NCBI GenBank assembly: GCA_002423585.1
Contig: DIWS01000019.1
Span: 119,386-139,989 of the forward strand
DNA length: 20,604 nt
Reading direction: 5' to 3'
Origin: Actinobacteria bacterium UBA6100
GTDB lineage: Bacteria; Actinomycetota; Coriobacteriia; Anaerosomatales; Anaerosomataceae
In this document: positions 7,714 to 15,205 of the stretch, piece by piece
How positions within the stretch are numbered: the first letter of the stretch is position 1
Layout of the letters: each line of letters opens with the position of its first letter
Made by a program: the position numbers and the translations under genes
Notes under the pieces: generated by a model
Database searches by the model: none
The model's input: only the letters and a program-made list of their open reading frames with translations
What the model was told of the DNA's origin: nothing

Positions 7714-7935
7714 CTACTTGAAGCGGTACGTGATCCGACCCCTGCTGAGGTCGTACGGAGAAAGCTCGACGACCACCTTGTCACCCGGAAGGATACGGAT
7801 GTAATGCATCCGCATCTTGCCCGAGATGTGAGCGAGCATCTTATGCCCGTTGTCGAGCTCCACCCGGAACATCGCATTGGGTAGGGCCTCGAGAACGGTA
7901 CCTTCCATCTCGATGGCGTCATCGCGCTTGGCCAA
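7714..7935 (-). CDS. infA: Translation initiation factor IF-1
   Basis: 73 residues after placing the start at the TTG codon 7933-7935. IF-1 occupies the 30S A site during initiation and stimulates IF-2 and IF-3. The single OB-fold (S1-like) domain is evident: MAKRDDAIEMEGTVLEALPN, FRVELDNGHKMLAHISGKMRMHYIRILPGDKVVVELSPYDLSRGRITYRFK. A longer in-frame reading begins at an ATG ending at 8013 and adds 26 residues that resemble no IF-1, with the promoter lying inside that extension; I reject it. An AAGGGA element lies about nine nucleotides before the TTG. With its own promoter upstream, infA can head a transcript that reads into the alpha operon. Confidence 0.96.
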   Translation of the reverse strand: MAKRDDAIEMEGTVLEALPNAMFRVELDNGHKMLAHISGKMRMHYIRILPGDKVVVELSPYDLSRGRITYRFK

Positions 7936-7976
7936 GTAGCAGATTCCCTTCAAGAGCCGTGAAGTCGCAAAACCGC

Positions 7977-8005
7977 AGTATATCCAATACCGATGCCCGC
8001 GTCCA
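7977..8005 (-). promoter_or_regulatory. Probable promoter for infA and the alpha operon
   Basis: On the minus strand the -10 hexamer TATACT (7977-7982) lies 17 nt downstream of TGGACG (8000-8005), which matches the -35 consensus at four of six positions. It is in the 97-nt gap between map and infA and would start transcription near 7970, leaving about 35 nt before the TTG start. It is absent from the coding parts of the neighbours, and its position independently supports the short form of IF-1. Confidence 0.7.
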
Positions 8006-8032
8006 GCACGCATGCCGGAAACGAGGCTCGGA

Positions 8033-8779
<747 letters not shown>

Positions 8780-8785
8780 GGGGTG

Positions 8786-9433
8786 CTAGCCGATCCCGCG
8801 GAGGATGTCGGAGACCGATCGGTAGACCTCGTCCGGGGTCCTGTTGCCGTCCACCGTGAAAAGGGTGCCATGCTCGGCGTAGTACGGGATCAGCTTGCTG
8901 GTCTGCTCGTCGTAGGCGGCAAGCCGCTTGCGCACGGTCGCCTCGGTGTCATCGTCGCGCTGGTAGACCTCGCCGCTACACTCGGTGCAGATGTCGAGGT
9001 CGCCATCGGTGACCACGTTGAATATCTTGCCGCACGCGCGGCACTGCCGGCGGGACGTGATGCGCGCGACGATCGCCTCCGGATCGACCTCGACACTGAC
9101 GACAGCATCAAGTGCCAGGCCGCTCGAGGCCAGTGCCTCACCGAGCGCGTCCGCCTGCGGGATGGTGCGCGGGAAGCCGTCGAAGAGCACGCCACGCTCG
9201 ATCGCGTCGGGGCGGGTGATGCGCTCCTGCACCAGGCCGATGACCACCTCATCGGGAACAAGGCCACCTTCGTCCATGTGGCGCTTCGCCTCGAGACCGA
9301 GCGGCGTCTGATCCGCGACGGCCTTGCGCAGGATGTCGCCGGTCGACAGATGGAGGAGCCCGAACTCCTCAACGATGCGGGCGGCCTGCGTGCCCTTGCC
9401 GGCGCCCGGGGCGCCCAGAAGCATGACGTTCAT
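8786..9433 (-). CDS. adk: Adenylate kinase with zinc-binding lid
   Basis: 215 residues, a long-form bacterial adenylate kinase (ATP + AMP to 2 ADP, cytoplasmic). The P-loop GAPGAGKGT is at residues 7-15; the AMP site includes LSTGDILR (about 29-36) and DGFPRT (about 85-90). The lid domain carries Cys131, Cys134, Cys149 and Cys152, the four-cysteine structural zinc site seen in Gram-positive enzymes; E. coli lacks it. ATG start at 9431-9433 with the strong Shine-Dalgarno GGAGGGGAC. The position between secY and map is conserved in Gram-positive bacteria. Confidence 0.98.
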   Translation of the reverse strand: MNVMLLGAPGAGKGTQAARIVEEFGLLHLSTGDILRKAVADQTPLGLEAKRHMDEGGLVPDEVVIGLVQERITRPDAIERGVLFDGFPRTIPQADALGEALASSGLALDAVVSVEVDPEAIVARITSRRQCRACGKIFNVVTDGDLDICTECSGEVYQRDDDTEATVRKRLAAYDEQTSKLIPYYAEHGTLFTVDGNRTPDEVYRSVSDILRGIG

Positions 9434-9457
9434 AGTGTCCCCTCCCGTCTATCGTCG

Positions 9458-9527
9458 GTGCCCCGACACCGGCTTCACGCCGATGCCGGGGCCACATACG
9501 ATCACACCATCGGGCGTGCGACGCCCG
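9458..9527 (-). other. Two stem-loops in the secY-adk spacer
   Basis: The first, just 3 nt beyond the secY stop, is a perfect 7-bp stem with a GCG loop (CGGGCGT at 9511-9517, ACGCCCG at 9521-9527). The second pairs GTGCCCCG (9458-9465) with CGGGG (9487-9491) and a bulged CAC (9493-9495), with an inner CGGC/GCCG stem (9470-9473 and 9479-9482) around TTCAC. There is no U tract, so transcription probably continues into adk. They could slow exonucleases or tune the amount of adk-map message relative to secY. Confidence 0.55.
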
Positions 9528-9530
9528 CTT

Positions 9531-10793
9531 CTACTTGAAGAACCCATCGTAATGGCGCATCTGCAGCTGGCTCTCCAACTGACGCATGGTCTCCAGAGCG
9601 ACACCCACCATGATAAGGATGGACGTCCCGCCGAACGCCTGGACCAGCGGGTCGTTCGTGAACTGGAAGAGGATCTGCGGGACGACCGCGATAGCTGCGA
9701 GGAACAGAGCGCCCGGCAGCGTGATGCGGTTGAGGACATTGGCGATGTACTGCGCCGTCGGGTTGCCCGGACGGACACCAGGGATGAACCCGCCGTTCTT
9801 GCGCAGGTTGTCCGCGGTCTCGATCGGGTTGAACACGAGCGCCGTGTAGAAGTACGCGAAGAACACGATCAGGATCGTGTAGAAGGTGAGGTAGAGCCAG
9901 CCCTCGGACAGGGCGTTGGAGAAGTCCTGCAGCCACTTCACGTCCGTGAAGAACCGCGCGATCGTCGACGGGAACAGCAGGAGCGACGAGGCGAAGATGA
10001 TCGGTATCACGTTCGCGCCGTTCACCTTGAGCGGGATGTACGTCCCGACTCCGCCGTAGACGCGACGGCCCACGACACGCTTGGCGTACTGGACCGGGAT
10101 GCGCCGCTGACCACCCTCCATGAACACGACCGCTGCGACGACGAGCAGTGATATCGCGATCACAAGGATCATGAACCAGGGGTGGACCCTGAACGAGGAG
10201 ACGATGGTGGTAGGGAAGCGGGAGACGATGCTTGCGAAGATCAACAGCGACATGCCGTTGCCGATACCGCGCTGTGTGATCAACTCGCCCATCCACATGA
10301 TCATCGCGGTACCGGCGATGAGCGAGATGATGATGATGACCTCCGTCAGCAGATCGAAGCTGACGCCGAGGCCGCCGGCCGAAGCCGGGGCCTGGAACAC
10401 GGTGAGCAGGCCGATCGACTCCATGAGCGCGATGCCCAGCGTCATATAGCGCGCCGTCTGCGTGATCTTCCGCTGACCGGCCTCGCCTTCCTTCGACCAA
10501 CGCTCGATCGTGGGAATGACCGCCTGCAGCAGCTGCATGATGATCGTGGACGTGATGTACGGCATGATGCCGAGTGCGAAGACCGCGAAGTTCTGCAGCG
10601 CGCCGCCGGCGAACAGGTTGAGCAGGCCGAGTGCGCTGCCCGACTCGGTGACCAGGCTCTTGACCGCCGCAGGGTCGACACCCGGGACCGGTACGTGCGC
10701 CCCGATACGATACAGGGCGATGATCGCGAGCGTGAAGATGATCTTCTTGCGAAGGTCAGGGATGCGGAAGGCGTTCCTGATTGCTTCGATCAC
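9531..10793 (-). CDS. secY: Preprotein translocase subunit SecY
   Basis: 420 residues, the pore subunit of the SecYEG translocon that moves unfolded proteins across, or into, the cytoplasmic membrane. Ten hydrophobic segments can be discerned, beginning with FTLAIIALYRIGAHVPVPGVD. The plug and second transmembrane region GGALQNFAVFALGIMPYITSTIIMQLL and the cytoplasmic ribosome-binding loop around YAKRVVGRR are typical, as is IPLKVNGANVIPIIFASS. The start is GTG (10791-10793), overlapping the rplO stop as GTGA, so SecY synthesis is coupled to L15. C terminus LQMRHYDGFFK is intact. Confidence 0.98.
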   Translation of the reverse strand: MIEAIRNAFRIPDLRKKIIFTLAIIALYRIGAHVPVPGVDPAAVKSLVTESGSALGLLNLFAGGALQNFAVFALGIMPYITSTIIMQLLQAVIPTIERWSKEGEAGQRKITQTARYMTLGIALMESIGLLTVFQAPASAGGLGVSFDLLTEVIIIISLIAGTAMIMWMGELITQRGIGNGMSLLIFASIVSRFPTTIVSSFRVHPWFMILVIAISLLVVAAVVFMEGGQRRIPVQYAKRVVGRRVYGGVGTYIPLKVNGANVIPIIFASSLLLFPSTIARFFTDVKWLQDFSNALSEGWLYLTFYTILIVFFAYFYTALVFNPIETADNLRKNGGFIPGVRPGNPTAQYIANVLNRITLPGALFLAAIAVVPQILFQFTNDPLVQAFGGTSILIMVGVALETMRQLESQLQMRHYDGFFK

Positions 10794-11236
10794 GAGAGAT
10801 CGACCGTCCCTCCAGCCGCCTCGATCTTGGCACGAGCCGGACCTGAGACCTTGTCGATCTTGACGGTGAGCTTCTTGGTGAGCTCACCGTCACCGAGCAC
10901 CTTGACCGGCGTGGTCTTCGATTTGATGACGCCCTTGTCGAAAAGGCTGTCCACGTCGACGATATCGCCCGCGGAGTAGAGATCCTCGAGGCGGTTGACG
11001 TTCACGACAGCGTACTCGACGCGGTTGCGGTTCTTGAATCCGCCGAGCTTCGGCATACGCATGTGCAGCGGGTTCTGGCCACCCTCGAAACCGGGGCCCT
11101 TTCCGCCACCGGCGCGCGAGTTCTGGCCCTTGTCGCCGCGACCGGCGGTGGAACCGTGTCCGCTGCCGTTACCGCGGCCGACCCGCTTGCGGTTGGTCCG
11201 TGAGCCGGGTGCGGGGAAGAGGTCGTTCAACTGCAT
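10790..11236 (-). CDS. rplO: 50S ribosomal protein L15
   Basis: 148 residues. L15 is a late-assembling large-subunit protein with a long basic N-terminal extension. The N-terminal sequence NDLFPAPGSRTNRKRVGRGNGSG and the glycine/arginine-rich stretch GDKGQNSRAGGGKGPGFEGGQNPLHMRMPKLGGFKN are diagnostic. The ATG (11234-11236) has AAGGAG upstream and is separated from rpmD by an unusually long 96-nt spacer with two hairpins. Its stop overlaps the secY start. Confidence 0.98.
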   Translation of the reverse strand: MQLNDLFPAPGSRTNRKRVGRGNGSGHGSTAGRGDKGQNSRAGGGKGPGFEGGQNPLHMRMPKLGGFKNRNRVEYAVVNVNRLEDLYSAGDIVDVDSLFDKGVIKSKTTPVKVLGDGELTKKLTVKIDKVSGPARAKIEAAGGTVDLS

Positions 11237-11259
11237 GTCATGACTCCTTATCGCTTCGT

Positions 11260-11300
11260 CCCGGGAGGGTCTCCCGGGCTGCCGGCCGCTCGCCGCCGGC
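11260..11300 (-). other. Tandem hairpins in the rpmD-rplO spacer
   Basis: CCCGGGAG (11260-11267) and CTCCCGGG (11271-11278) form a perfect 8-bp stem with a 3-nt loop. Adjacent GCCGGC copies (11281-11286 and 11295-11300) can form a second stem. In the message the sequence lies about 20 nt before the rplO Shine-Dalgarno. There is no U-run, so termination is unlikely to be complete; a role in mRNA processing or translation control of rplO is possible but not shown. Confidence 0.55.
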
Positions 11301-11332
11301 TGACTTCATCATCGGAGCGCGTGCGCCCCGTC

Positions 11333-11518
11333 CTAGACCTCGTCAACACGGACGAGGTGCTTCACCTTGAACACCATCCCGCGGATCACCGGCGTGTCCG
11401 CCTGCTCCACGGTGTCGTTCATACGCTTGAGGCCGAGAGCGCGCACGGTGGCTTTCTGGTCCTTCGGAAAGCCGATGCCGCTCTTGATCTGCGTGATTCT
11501 GAGCATCTTGTCTGCCAT
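11333..11518 (-). CDS. rpmD: 50S ribosomal protein L30
   Basis: 61 residues, the short bacterial form of L30. The sequence LRITQIKSGIGFPKDQKATVRALGLKRMNDTVEQADTPVIRGMVFKVKHLVRV follows the family closely: the I.S.IG.....TVRALGL core followed by the VRGM..KV.HLV end. The ATG (11516-11518) lies 6 nt after the rpsE stop, in the conserved rpsE-rpmD-rplO order. Confidence 0.97.
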   Translation of the reverse strand: MADKMLRITQIKSGIGFPKDQKATVRALGLKRMNDTVEQADTPVIRGMVFKVKHLVRVDEV

Positions 11519-11524
11519 CGCGCG

Positions 11525-12037
11525 CTACCCCTCCATGCCGTAGATCTCGGCTACCGTCTTGCCGCGGCTGCGCGCGACTTCAGACGAGCTCTTCAGTTGC
11601 TGCAGGCCCTCGGCTGCGGCCTTGACGATATTGAGCGCGTTGCTCGTTCCGAGGGACTTGCTGAGGACATCCTGCACGCCGCCGAGCTCCATGAGCGCAC
11701 GGACCGGACCGCCGGCGATGACGCCGGTACCGGGAGCCGCTGGCTTCAGGAGCACCTTGCCGGCACCGTACTCGCCGGTGACGGTGTGCGGGATGGTCGT
11801 CCCGTTCAGCGGGAACGTGAACATGTTCTTCTTAGCGTCCTCGATGCCCTTCTTGATGGCCACGGGGACTTCGGCTGCCTTGCCCATGCCCACACCTACG
11901 CGACCCTTGCCATCGCCCACGACCACGAGCGCGGTCAGGGAGAAGCGGCGGCCACCCTTGACGACCTTGGAGACACGGTTGATGTAGACGACGCGCTCCT
12001 GGATCTCGGAGACCGGAGCGTTGCTGTCATGCGCCAT
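11525..12037 (-). CDS. rpsE: 30S ribosomal protein S5
   Basis: 170 residues. S5 lies at the mRNA entry and contributes to decoding accuracy and mRNA unwinding. The double-stranded RNA-binding-like N-terminal domain contains ERVVYINRVSKVVKGGRRFSLTALVVVGDGKGRVGVGMGKAAEVPVAIKKG, and the C-terminal domain shows GTTIPHTVTGEYGAGKVLLKPAAPGTGVIAGGPVRALMEL. The loop VKGGRR, where spectinomycin-resistance substitutions arise in other bacteria, is of ordinary sequence. ATG start at 12035-12037, 15 nt after rplR. Confidence 0.98.
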   Translation of the reverse strand: MAHDSNAPVSEIQERVVYINRVSKVVKGGRRFSLTALVVVGDGKGRVGVGMGKAAEVPVAIKKGIEDAKKNMFTFPLNGTTIPHTVTGEYGAGKVLLKPAAPGTGVIAGGPVRALMELGGVQDVLSKSLGTSNALNIVKAAAEGLQQLKSSSEVARSRGKTVAEIYGMEG

Positions 12038-12052
12038 TACTCGATCCTCCTC

Positions 12053-12421
12053 TTAGAACTTCAGGCCGGCGTCGCGTGCACCCTCGGCGAGGGCGGCCAC
12101 GCGACCGTGATAGAGACGTCCACCGCGGTCGAACACGACCTCGGTGATGCCGGCCTCCAGCGCGCGGCGCCCGAGGGCGTCGCCCACCGCTTTGGCGGCG
12201 TCGATGTTGGCGCCGGACTTCAGCGCCGGCCGCAGCTCAGGATCGACCGATGACGCGGACGCCAGGGTCACCCCGGCCACATCGTCGATGAGCTGCGCGT
12301 AGATGTGCAGGTTGGTGCGGCTCACCCGCAGGCGTGGACGCGACGCAGTGCCGCTCACCTTCCCGCGGACACGGCGCTGGCGGCGGGCGAGACCTGCTGC
12401 CTTCGCTTTCGTCTTATCCAT
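12053..12421 (-). CDS. rplR: 50S ribosomal protein L18
   Basis: 122 residues using the ATG at 12419-12421. L18 binds 5S rRNA together with L5 and helps install it in the large subunit. The basic N terminus KTKAKAAGLARRQRRVRGKVSGTASRPRLRVSRTNLHIYAQLIDD and the C-terminal FDRGGRLYHGRVAALAEGARDAGLKF are classic. An in-frame upstream GTG-type reading adds 32 arginine-rich residues with no L18 similarity and runs across the rplF-rplR spacer, so I reject it; a GGAGAGGG element precedes the chosen ATG. Confidence 0.96.
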   Translation of the reverse strand: MDKTKAKAAGLARRQRRVRGKVSGTASRPRLRVSRTNLHIYAQLIDDVAGVTLASASSVDPELRPALKSGANIDAAKAVGDALGRRALEAGITEVVFDRGGRLYHGRVAALAEGARDAGLKF

Positions 12422-12482
12422 GATCCCTCTCCGACTCCTTCGTGTGCGCGCCCGTCTCGACCAGGCACGATCAACAGATTGC

Positions 12483-13019
12483 CTACTTGGCTGCCTTGCC
12501 GACCTTACGACGGACATGTTCGCCCGCGTAACGGATGCCCTTGCCCTTGTACGGCTCCGGCGGACGGATCTTGCGGATCTCAGCCGCCACCTGACCGACG
12601 CGCTGCTTGTCGATGCCGATGACCGAGATCCTGTTGGGTGCCGGGACCTCGAACGTGATGCCCTCGGGAGCCTTGACCACCATCGGGTGGCTCAGGCCGA
12701 GCGACAGGTCGAGATCCGAGCCCTTGAGCACCGCACGGTAGCCGACGCCGACGATCTCCATGTCCTTGCGGAAGCCCTCGGACACGCCGATGACCATGTT
12801 GGAGACGAGCGTACGGGTGAGCCCGTGCAGGCTGCGGTGCTGACGTGCGTCGCTGGGACGGCGCACCACGACGGTGCCCTCCTCCAGCGTGATCTGCATA
12901 TCGGGGTTGAACGTCTGCGCAAGGGTGCCCTTCGGCCCCTTGACCGTCACGTCCGAACCCTCGATGTTCACTTCCACTCCGGCCGGAACCGGGATGGGCT
13001 GCTTGCCGATACGAGACAC
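12483..13019 (-). CDS. rplF: 50S ribosomal protein L6
   Basis: 178 residues with a GTG start at 13017-13019, chosen because it gives the conserved MSRIGKQPIPVPAGVEV N terminus and has AAAGGAG eight nucleotides upstream. A longer reading would run back into rpsH. L6 sits near the sarcin-ricin loop and L7/L12 stalk base. The duplicated L6 fold is visible: VTVKGPKGTL in the first repeat, and the C-terminal signature RKIRPPEPYKGKGIRYAGEHVRRKVGKAAK in the second. Confidence 0.97.
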   Translation of the reverse strand: MSRIGKQPIPVPAGVEVNIEGSDVTVKGPKGTLAQTFNPDMQITLEEGTVVVRRPSDARQHRSLHGLTRTLVSNMVIGVSEGFRKDMEIVGVGYRAVLKGSDLDLSLGLSHPMVVKAPEGITFEVPAPNRISVIGIDKQRVGQVAAEIRKIRPPEPYKGKGIRYAGEHVRRKVGKAAK

Positions 13020-13047
13020 GGCGTTGGCTCCTTTCTCTCCGGTCCGA

Positions 13048-13446
13048 TTACCAGATGTAGGCGATGACCTCGCCACCGACACCGGCGGCGCGGGCCTGCT
13101 TCTCGGTCATGACGCCCTGCGACGTGGAGATCACCGCGACGCCGAGACCGCCCAGAACGCGGGGCAGCTCGTCCTTCTTCGCGTACACGCGCAGGCCGGG
13201 CTTGGAGATCCGGCGGATGCCGGTGATGGTGCGCTGCTTCTTCGGACCGTACTTGAGGCTGACCGTGAGGGTGGCCTGCGGCTCACCCGGGGTCACCTCG
13301 AAGTCCTCGATGTAGCCTTCGCTCTTCATGATCTTCGCGATCGCGACGAGCTTGTTCGACGACGGCATCGACGTGGACGTCTGGAACGCGTTGTTCGCGT
13401 TCCGGATGCGCGTCAGCATATCTGCGATGGGATCGGTCATGCTCAT
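13048..13446 (-). CDS. rpsH: 30S ribosomal protein S8
   Basis: 132 residues. S8 binds the central domain of 16S rRNA and in E. coli represses the spc operon by binding the rplE region. Motifs are DPIADMLTRIRNANNA at the N terminus and the C-terminal ISTSQGVMTEKQARAAGVGGEVIAYIW, which carries the rRNA-binding STSQGVMT loop. ATG at 13444-13446 has GGAGG 10 nt upstream; a second ATG two codons in is an alternative. It follows rpsN after a 104-nt spacer that holds one copy of the shared spacer motif. Confidence 0.98.
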   Translation of the reverse strand: MSMTDPIADMLTRIRNANNAFQTSTSMPSSNKLVAIAKIMKSEGYIEDFEVTPGEPQATLTVSLKYGPKKQRTITGIRRISKPGLRVYAKKDELPRVLGGLGVAVISTSQGVMTEKQARAAGVGGEVIAYIW

Positions 13447-13517
13447 GTTCTCGTATACCTCCTATGATTCAGGACTGTCCGCGCCCGTTGGTTCGCTCCG
13501 GCCCATGACCGGCGCGC

Positions 13518-13535
13518 CTCCCGGACCCGTCTACC
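13518..13535 (-). promoter_or_regulatory. Spacer motif copy, rpsN-rpsH gap
   Basis: Read on the minus strand the block is GGTAGA, CGG, GTCC, GGGAG, then GCGCG: GGTAG at 13531-13535, GGTCC at 13523-13527 and GGGAG at 13518-13522 (plus-strand coordinates). It begins 15-20 nt after the rpsN stop. The same three words in the same order occur in the rpsQ-rplN and rpsJ-rplC spacers. Function unknown; a structured RNA element is one possibility. Confidence 0.35.
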
Positions 13536-13550
13536 CGGGCCGATTCAGGC

Positions 13551-13736
13551 CTACCAGCTCGCCTTACGGACACCGGGCAGCTCGCCGCGGCTGGCAAGCT
13601 CGCGCACACACACGCGGCACAGACCGAACTGCCGGTAGTACGCCCGGGGCCGACCGCAGCGGTTGCAGCGGTTGACCGCACGGACACCGAACTTCGGCGT
13701 ACGCTTGGCCTTGGCGATCATCGACTTCTTTGCCAC
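13551..13736 (-). CDS. rpsN: 30S ribosomal protein S14, zinc-binding type (type Z)
   Basis: 61 residues using the GTG codon at 13734-13736; the open frame extends much further upstream but that part overlaps rplE and is not S14. The start is preceded by GGAGG. The protein reads MAKKSMIAKAKRTPKFGVRA, then the zinc ribbon Cys24-x2-Cys27 and Cys40-x2-Cys43, and ends GELPGVRKASW, the standard end of short S14. S14 lies in the 30S head near S3 and S10 and is needed for late assembly. The short zinc form is the usual one in spc operons of Gram-positive bacteria. Confidence 0.98.
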   Translation of the reverse strand: MAKKSMIAKAKRTPKFGVRAVNRCNRCGRPRAYYRQFGLCRVCVRELASRGELPGVRKASW

Positions 13737-13789
13737 TTCGTGACCTCCTCGAAGAGGGTCGTCCTCACCGGGACGTTCCCTTAGGTCGT

Positions 13790-14332
13790 CTACTTCTTGA
13801 ACGGGAAGCCGAACTGCTCCAGCAGTACCTTGCATTCCTCGTCTGTTTTCGCACTCGTGACGAACGTGATGTCCATGCCCCGGATCTTGTCGACCTTGTC
13901 GTAGTCGACTTCCGGGAAGATCAACTGCTCGCTCACACCGAGCGAGTAGTTGCCGCGCCCGTCGAACGCCTTGGCGCTCACGCCGCGGAAGTCGCGGATG
14001 CGCGGAAGCGCCGTGGACAGCAGGCGGTCGAAGAACTCCCACATCCGGTCACCCCGGAGGGTGACCTTCGCGCCGATGGCCATGCCCTGGCGCAGCTTGA
14101 AGCTCGCGATCGACTTCTTCGCCCGGGTGATCGCCGGCTTCTGACCCGTGATGATGGTCAGGTCCGCTACGGCGGACTCGAGCAACTTGGCGTCCTGGGT
14201 CGCCCCGCCGACACCCATGTTCACGACGATCTTCTCGAGCTTCGGCACCTGGTTCACGTTGTCGTAGCCGAAGCGCTCCATGAGCGCCGGCGCGACCTCC
14301 GTGCGGTACCTTTCCTTGAATCGTGGTGCCAC
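13790..14332 (-). CDS. rplE: 50S ribosomal protein L5
   Basis: 180 residues with a GTG start (14330-14332) preceded by GGAGG. L5 carries 5S rRNA into the central protuberance and contacts P-site tRNA. Signature stretches are RYRTEVAPALMERFGYDNVNQVPKLEKIVVNMGVGGA, GQKPAITRAKKSIASFKLRQGMAIGAKVTLRG, and the C-terminal MDITFVTSAKTDEECKVLLEQFGFPFKK. It lies downstream of rplX after an 84-nt spacer with a strong hairpin and upstream of rpsN. Confidence 0.98.
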   Translation of the reverse strand: MAPRFKERYRTEVAPALMERFGYDNVNQVPKLEKIVVNMGVGGATQDAKLLESAVADLTIITGQKPAITRAKKSIASFKLRQGMAIGAKVTLRGDRMWEFFDRLLSTALPRIRDFRGVSAKAFDGRGNYSLGVSEQLIFPEVDYDKVDKIRGMDITFVTSAKTDEECKVLLEQFGFPFKK

Positions 14333-14390
14333 TGACTACCTCCAGTTGGTCTCGCGCCCGACGGATTGCCGACCCGCCGGGACTTTCCAA

Positions 14391-14409
14391 GCGGTCGCGA
14401 GGCGACCGC
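14391..14409 (-). other. Perfect hairpin after rplX
   Basis: GCGGTCGC (14391-14398) and GCGACCGC (14402-14409) form an uninterrupted 8-bp GC-rich stem with a 3-nt loop, 7 nt beyond the rplX stop. No U-run follows on the minus strand and rplE continues the operon, so complete termination is unlikely. Candidate processing, stability or attenuation hairpin. Confidence 0.6.
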
Positions 14410-14416
14410 GTCGGTT

Positions 14417-14740
14417 CTACTTGTCGATGTCCTTGCCGCACTTCTTGCAGGTGCGGATACGGACCCCGTCATCGCGACGACGAGCGACGCGTGTGGGCTG
14501 TCCACAACTCGGGCAGACCAGCATGACATTCGAGACGTGGATCGTGCCCTCCATCTCGATGATGCCGCCCTGCTGGTTCTTCTGGCTCGGACGGGTGTGC
14601 TTCTTGATCATGTGCACGTTCTCGACGACCACGCGCTCCTTCTCCGGCAGCGAGCGAAGGACCTTGCCTTCCTTGCCCTTGTCCTTGCCGGCGATGACCT
14701 GCACGCGATCGCCCTTGCGGATGGTAAGCGACTTCGCCAT
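14417..14740 (-). CDS. rplX: 50S ribosomal protein L24 with C-terminal zinc ribbon
   Basis: 107 residues. L24 starts large-subunit assembly and lies by the polypeptide exit. The KOW motif is at the N terminus (IRKGDRVQVIAGKDKGKEGKVLR, about residues 7-29), followed by VVVENVHMIKKHTRPSQKNQQGGIIEME. At the C terminus Cys76-x2-Cys79 and Cys98-x2-Cys101 form a two-knuckle zinc site (VCPSCGQPTR ... CKKCGKDI), which the E. coli protein lacks; related forms are known in other Gram-positive lineages. ATG at 14738-14740, 17 nt after rplN. Confidence 0.97.
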   Translation of the reverse strand: MAKSLTIRKGDRVQVIAGKDKGKEGKVLRSLPEKERVVVENVHMIKKHTRPSQKNQQGGIIEMEGTIHVSNVMLVCPSCGQPTRVARRRDDGVRIRTCKKCGKDIDK

Positions 14741-14757
14741 AGCTCCTCTGGTCCTTC

Positions 14758-15126
14758 CTACAGCACTTCGGGTGCGAGCGACACGATCTTCATGTACTTG
14801 CGATCGCGAAGTTCACGCGCGACCGGACCGAAGATGCGGGTGCCGCGGGGGTTGCCCTGCGCGTCGATGATGACAGCGGCGTTCTCGTCGAACCGGATGT
14901 AGCTGCCGTCGGGACGACGTACTTCCTTCTTGCAGCGGACGACGACCGCCTTGACCACGTCGCCCTTCTTCACCGTCCCGTTGGGGGTGGCTTCCTTGAC
15001 GGCGCAGACGATCGTGTCGCCCACGTAGGCGTACCGACGCTTGGAGCCGCCGAGCACCTTGATGCAGGCCACTCGCCTCGCCCCTGAGTTGTCGGCCACC
15101 TTCAGCCGGGTCTCCACCTGGATCAT
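14758..15126 (-). CDS. rplN: 50S ribosomal protein L14
   Basis: 122 residues, the invariant bacterial length. L14 forms intersubunit bridges with 16S rRNA and is the docking site for the silencing factor RsfS. Family segments are MIQVETRLKVADNSGARRVACIKVLGGSKRRYAYVGD, KKGDVVKAVVVRCKKEVRRPDGSYIRFDENAAVIID and the end RGTRIFGPVARELRDRKYMKIVSLAPEVL. ATG at 15124-15126 follows a 79-nt spacer with the shared spacer motif. Confidence 0.99.
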   Translation of the reverse strand: MIQVETRLKVADNSGARRVACIKVLGGSKRRYAYVGDTIVCAVKEATPNGTVKKGDVVKAVVVRCKKEVRRPDGSYIRFDENAAVIIDAQGNPRGTRIFGPVARELRDRKYMKIVSLAPEVL

Positions 15127-15167
15127 GTTGCTTCCTCCATCGTTCGACCGGTCATCGGGCCAACAGA

Positions 15168-15201
15168 CTCCCGAGAGGACCGCGGTCTGCTACCTGCGGT
15201 C
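15168..15201 (-). promoter_or_regulatory. Spacer motif copy and stem-loop, rpsQ-rplN gap
   Basis: On the minus strand GGTAG (plus 15190-15194) is followed by CGCGGTCCTCTCGGGAG (15168-15184). The latter is the same as CGCGGTCCTCTGGGAG in the rpsJ-rplC gap except for one inserted C. GACCGC (15178-15183) can also pair with GCGGTC (15196-15201) around a 12-nt loop. It starts about 5-15 nt after the rpsQ stop. No known element recognised. Confidence 0.45.
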
Positions 15202-15205
15202 GTGC

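Noticed and set aside
13737..14042. Long upstream extension of the rpsN frame
   Set aside because: The extension is out of frame with rplE but overlaps it and contains no S14-like sequence; the internal GTG with GGAGG gives a standard 61-residue S14.
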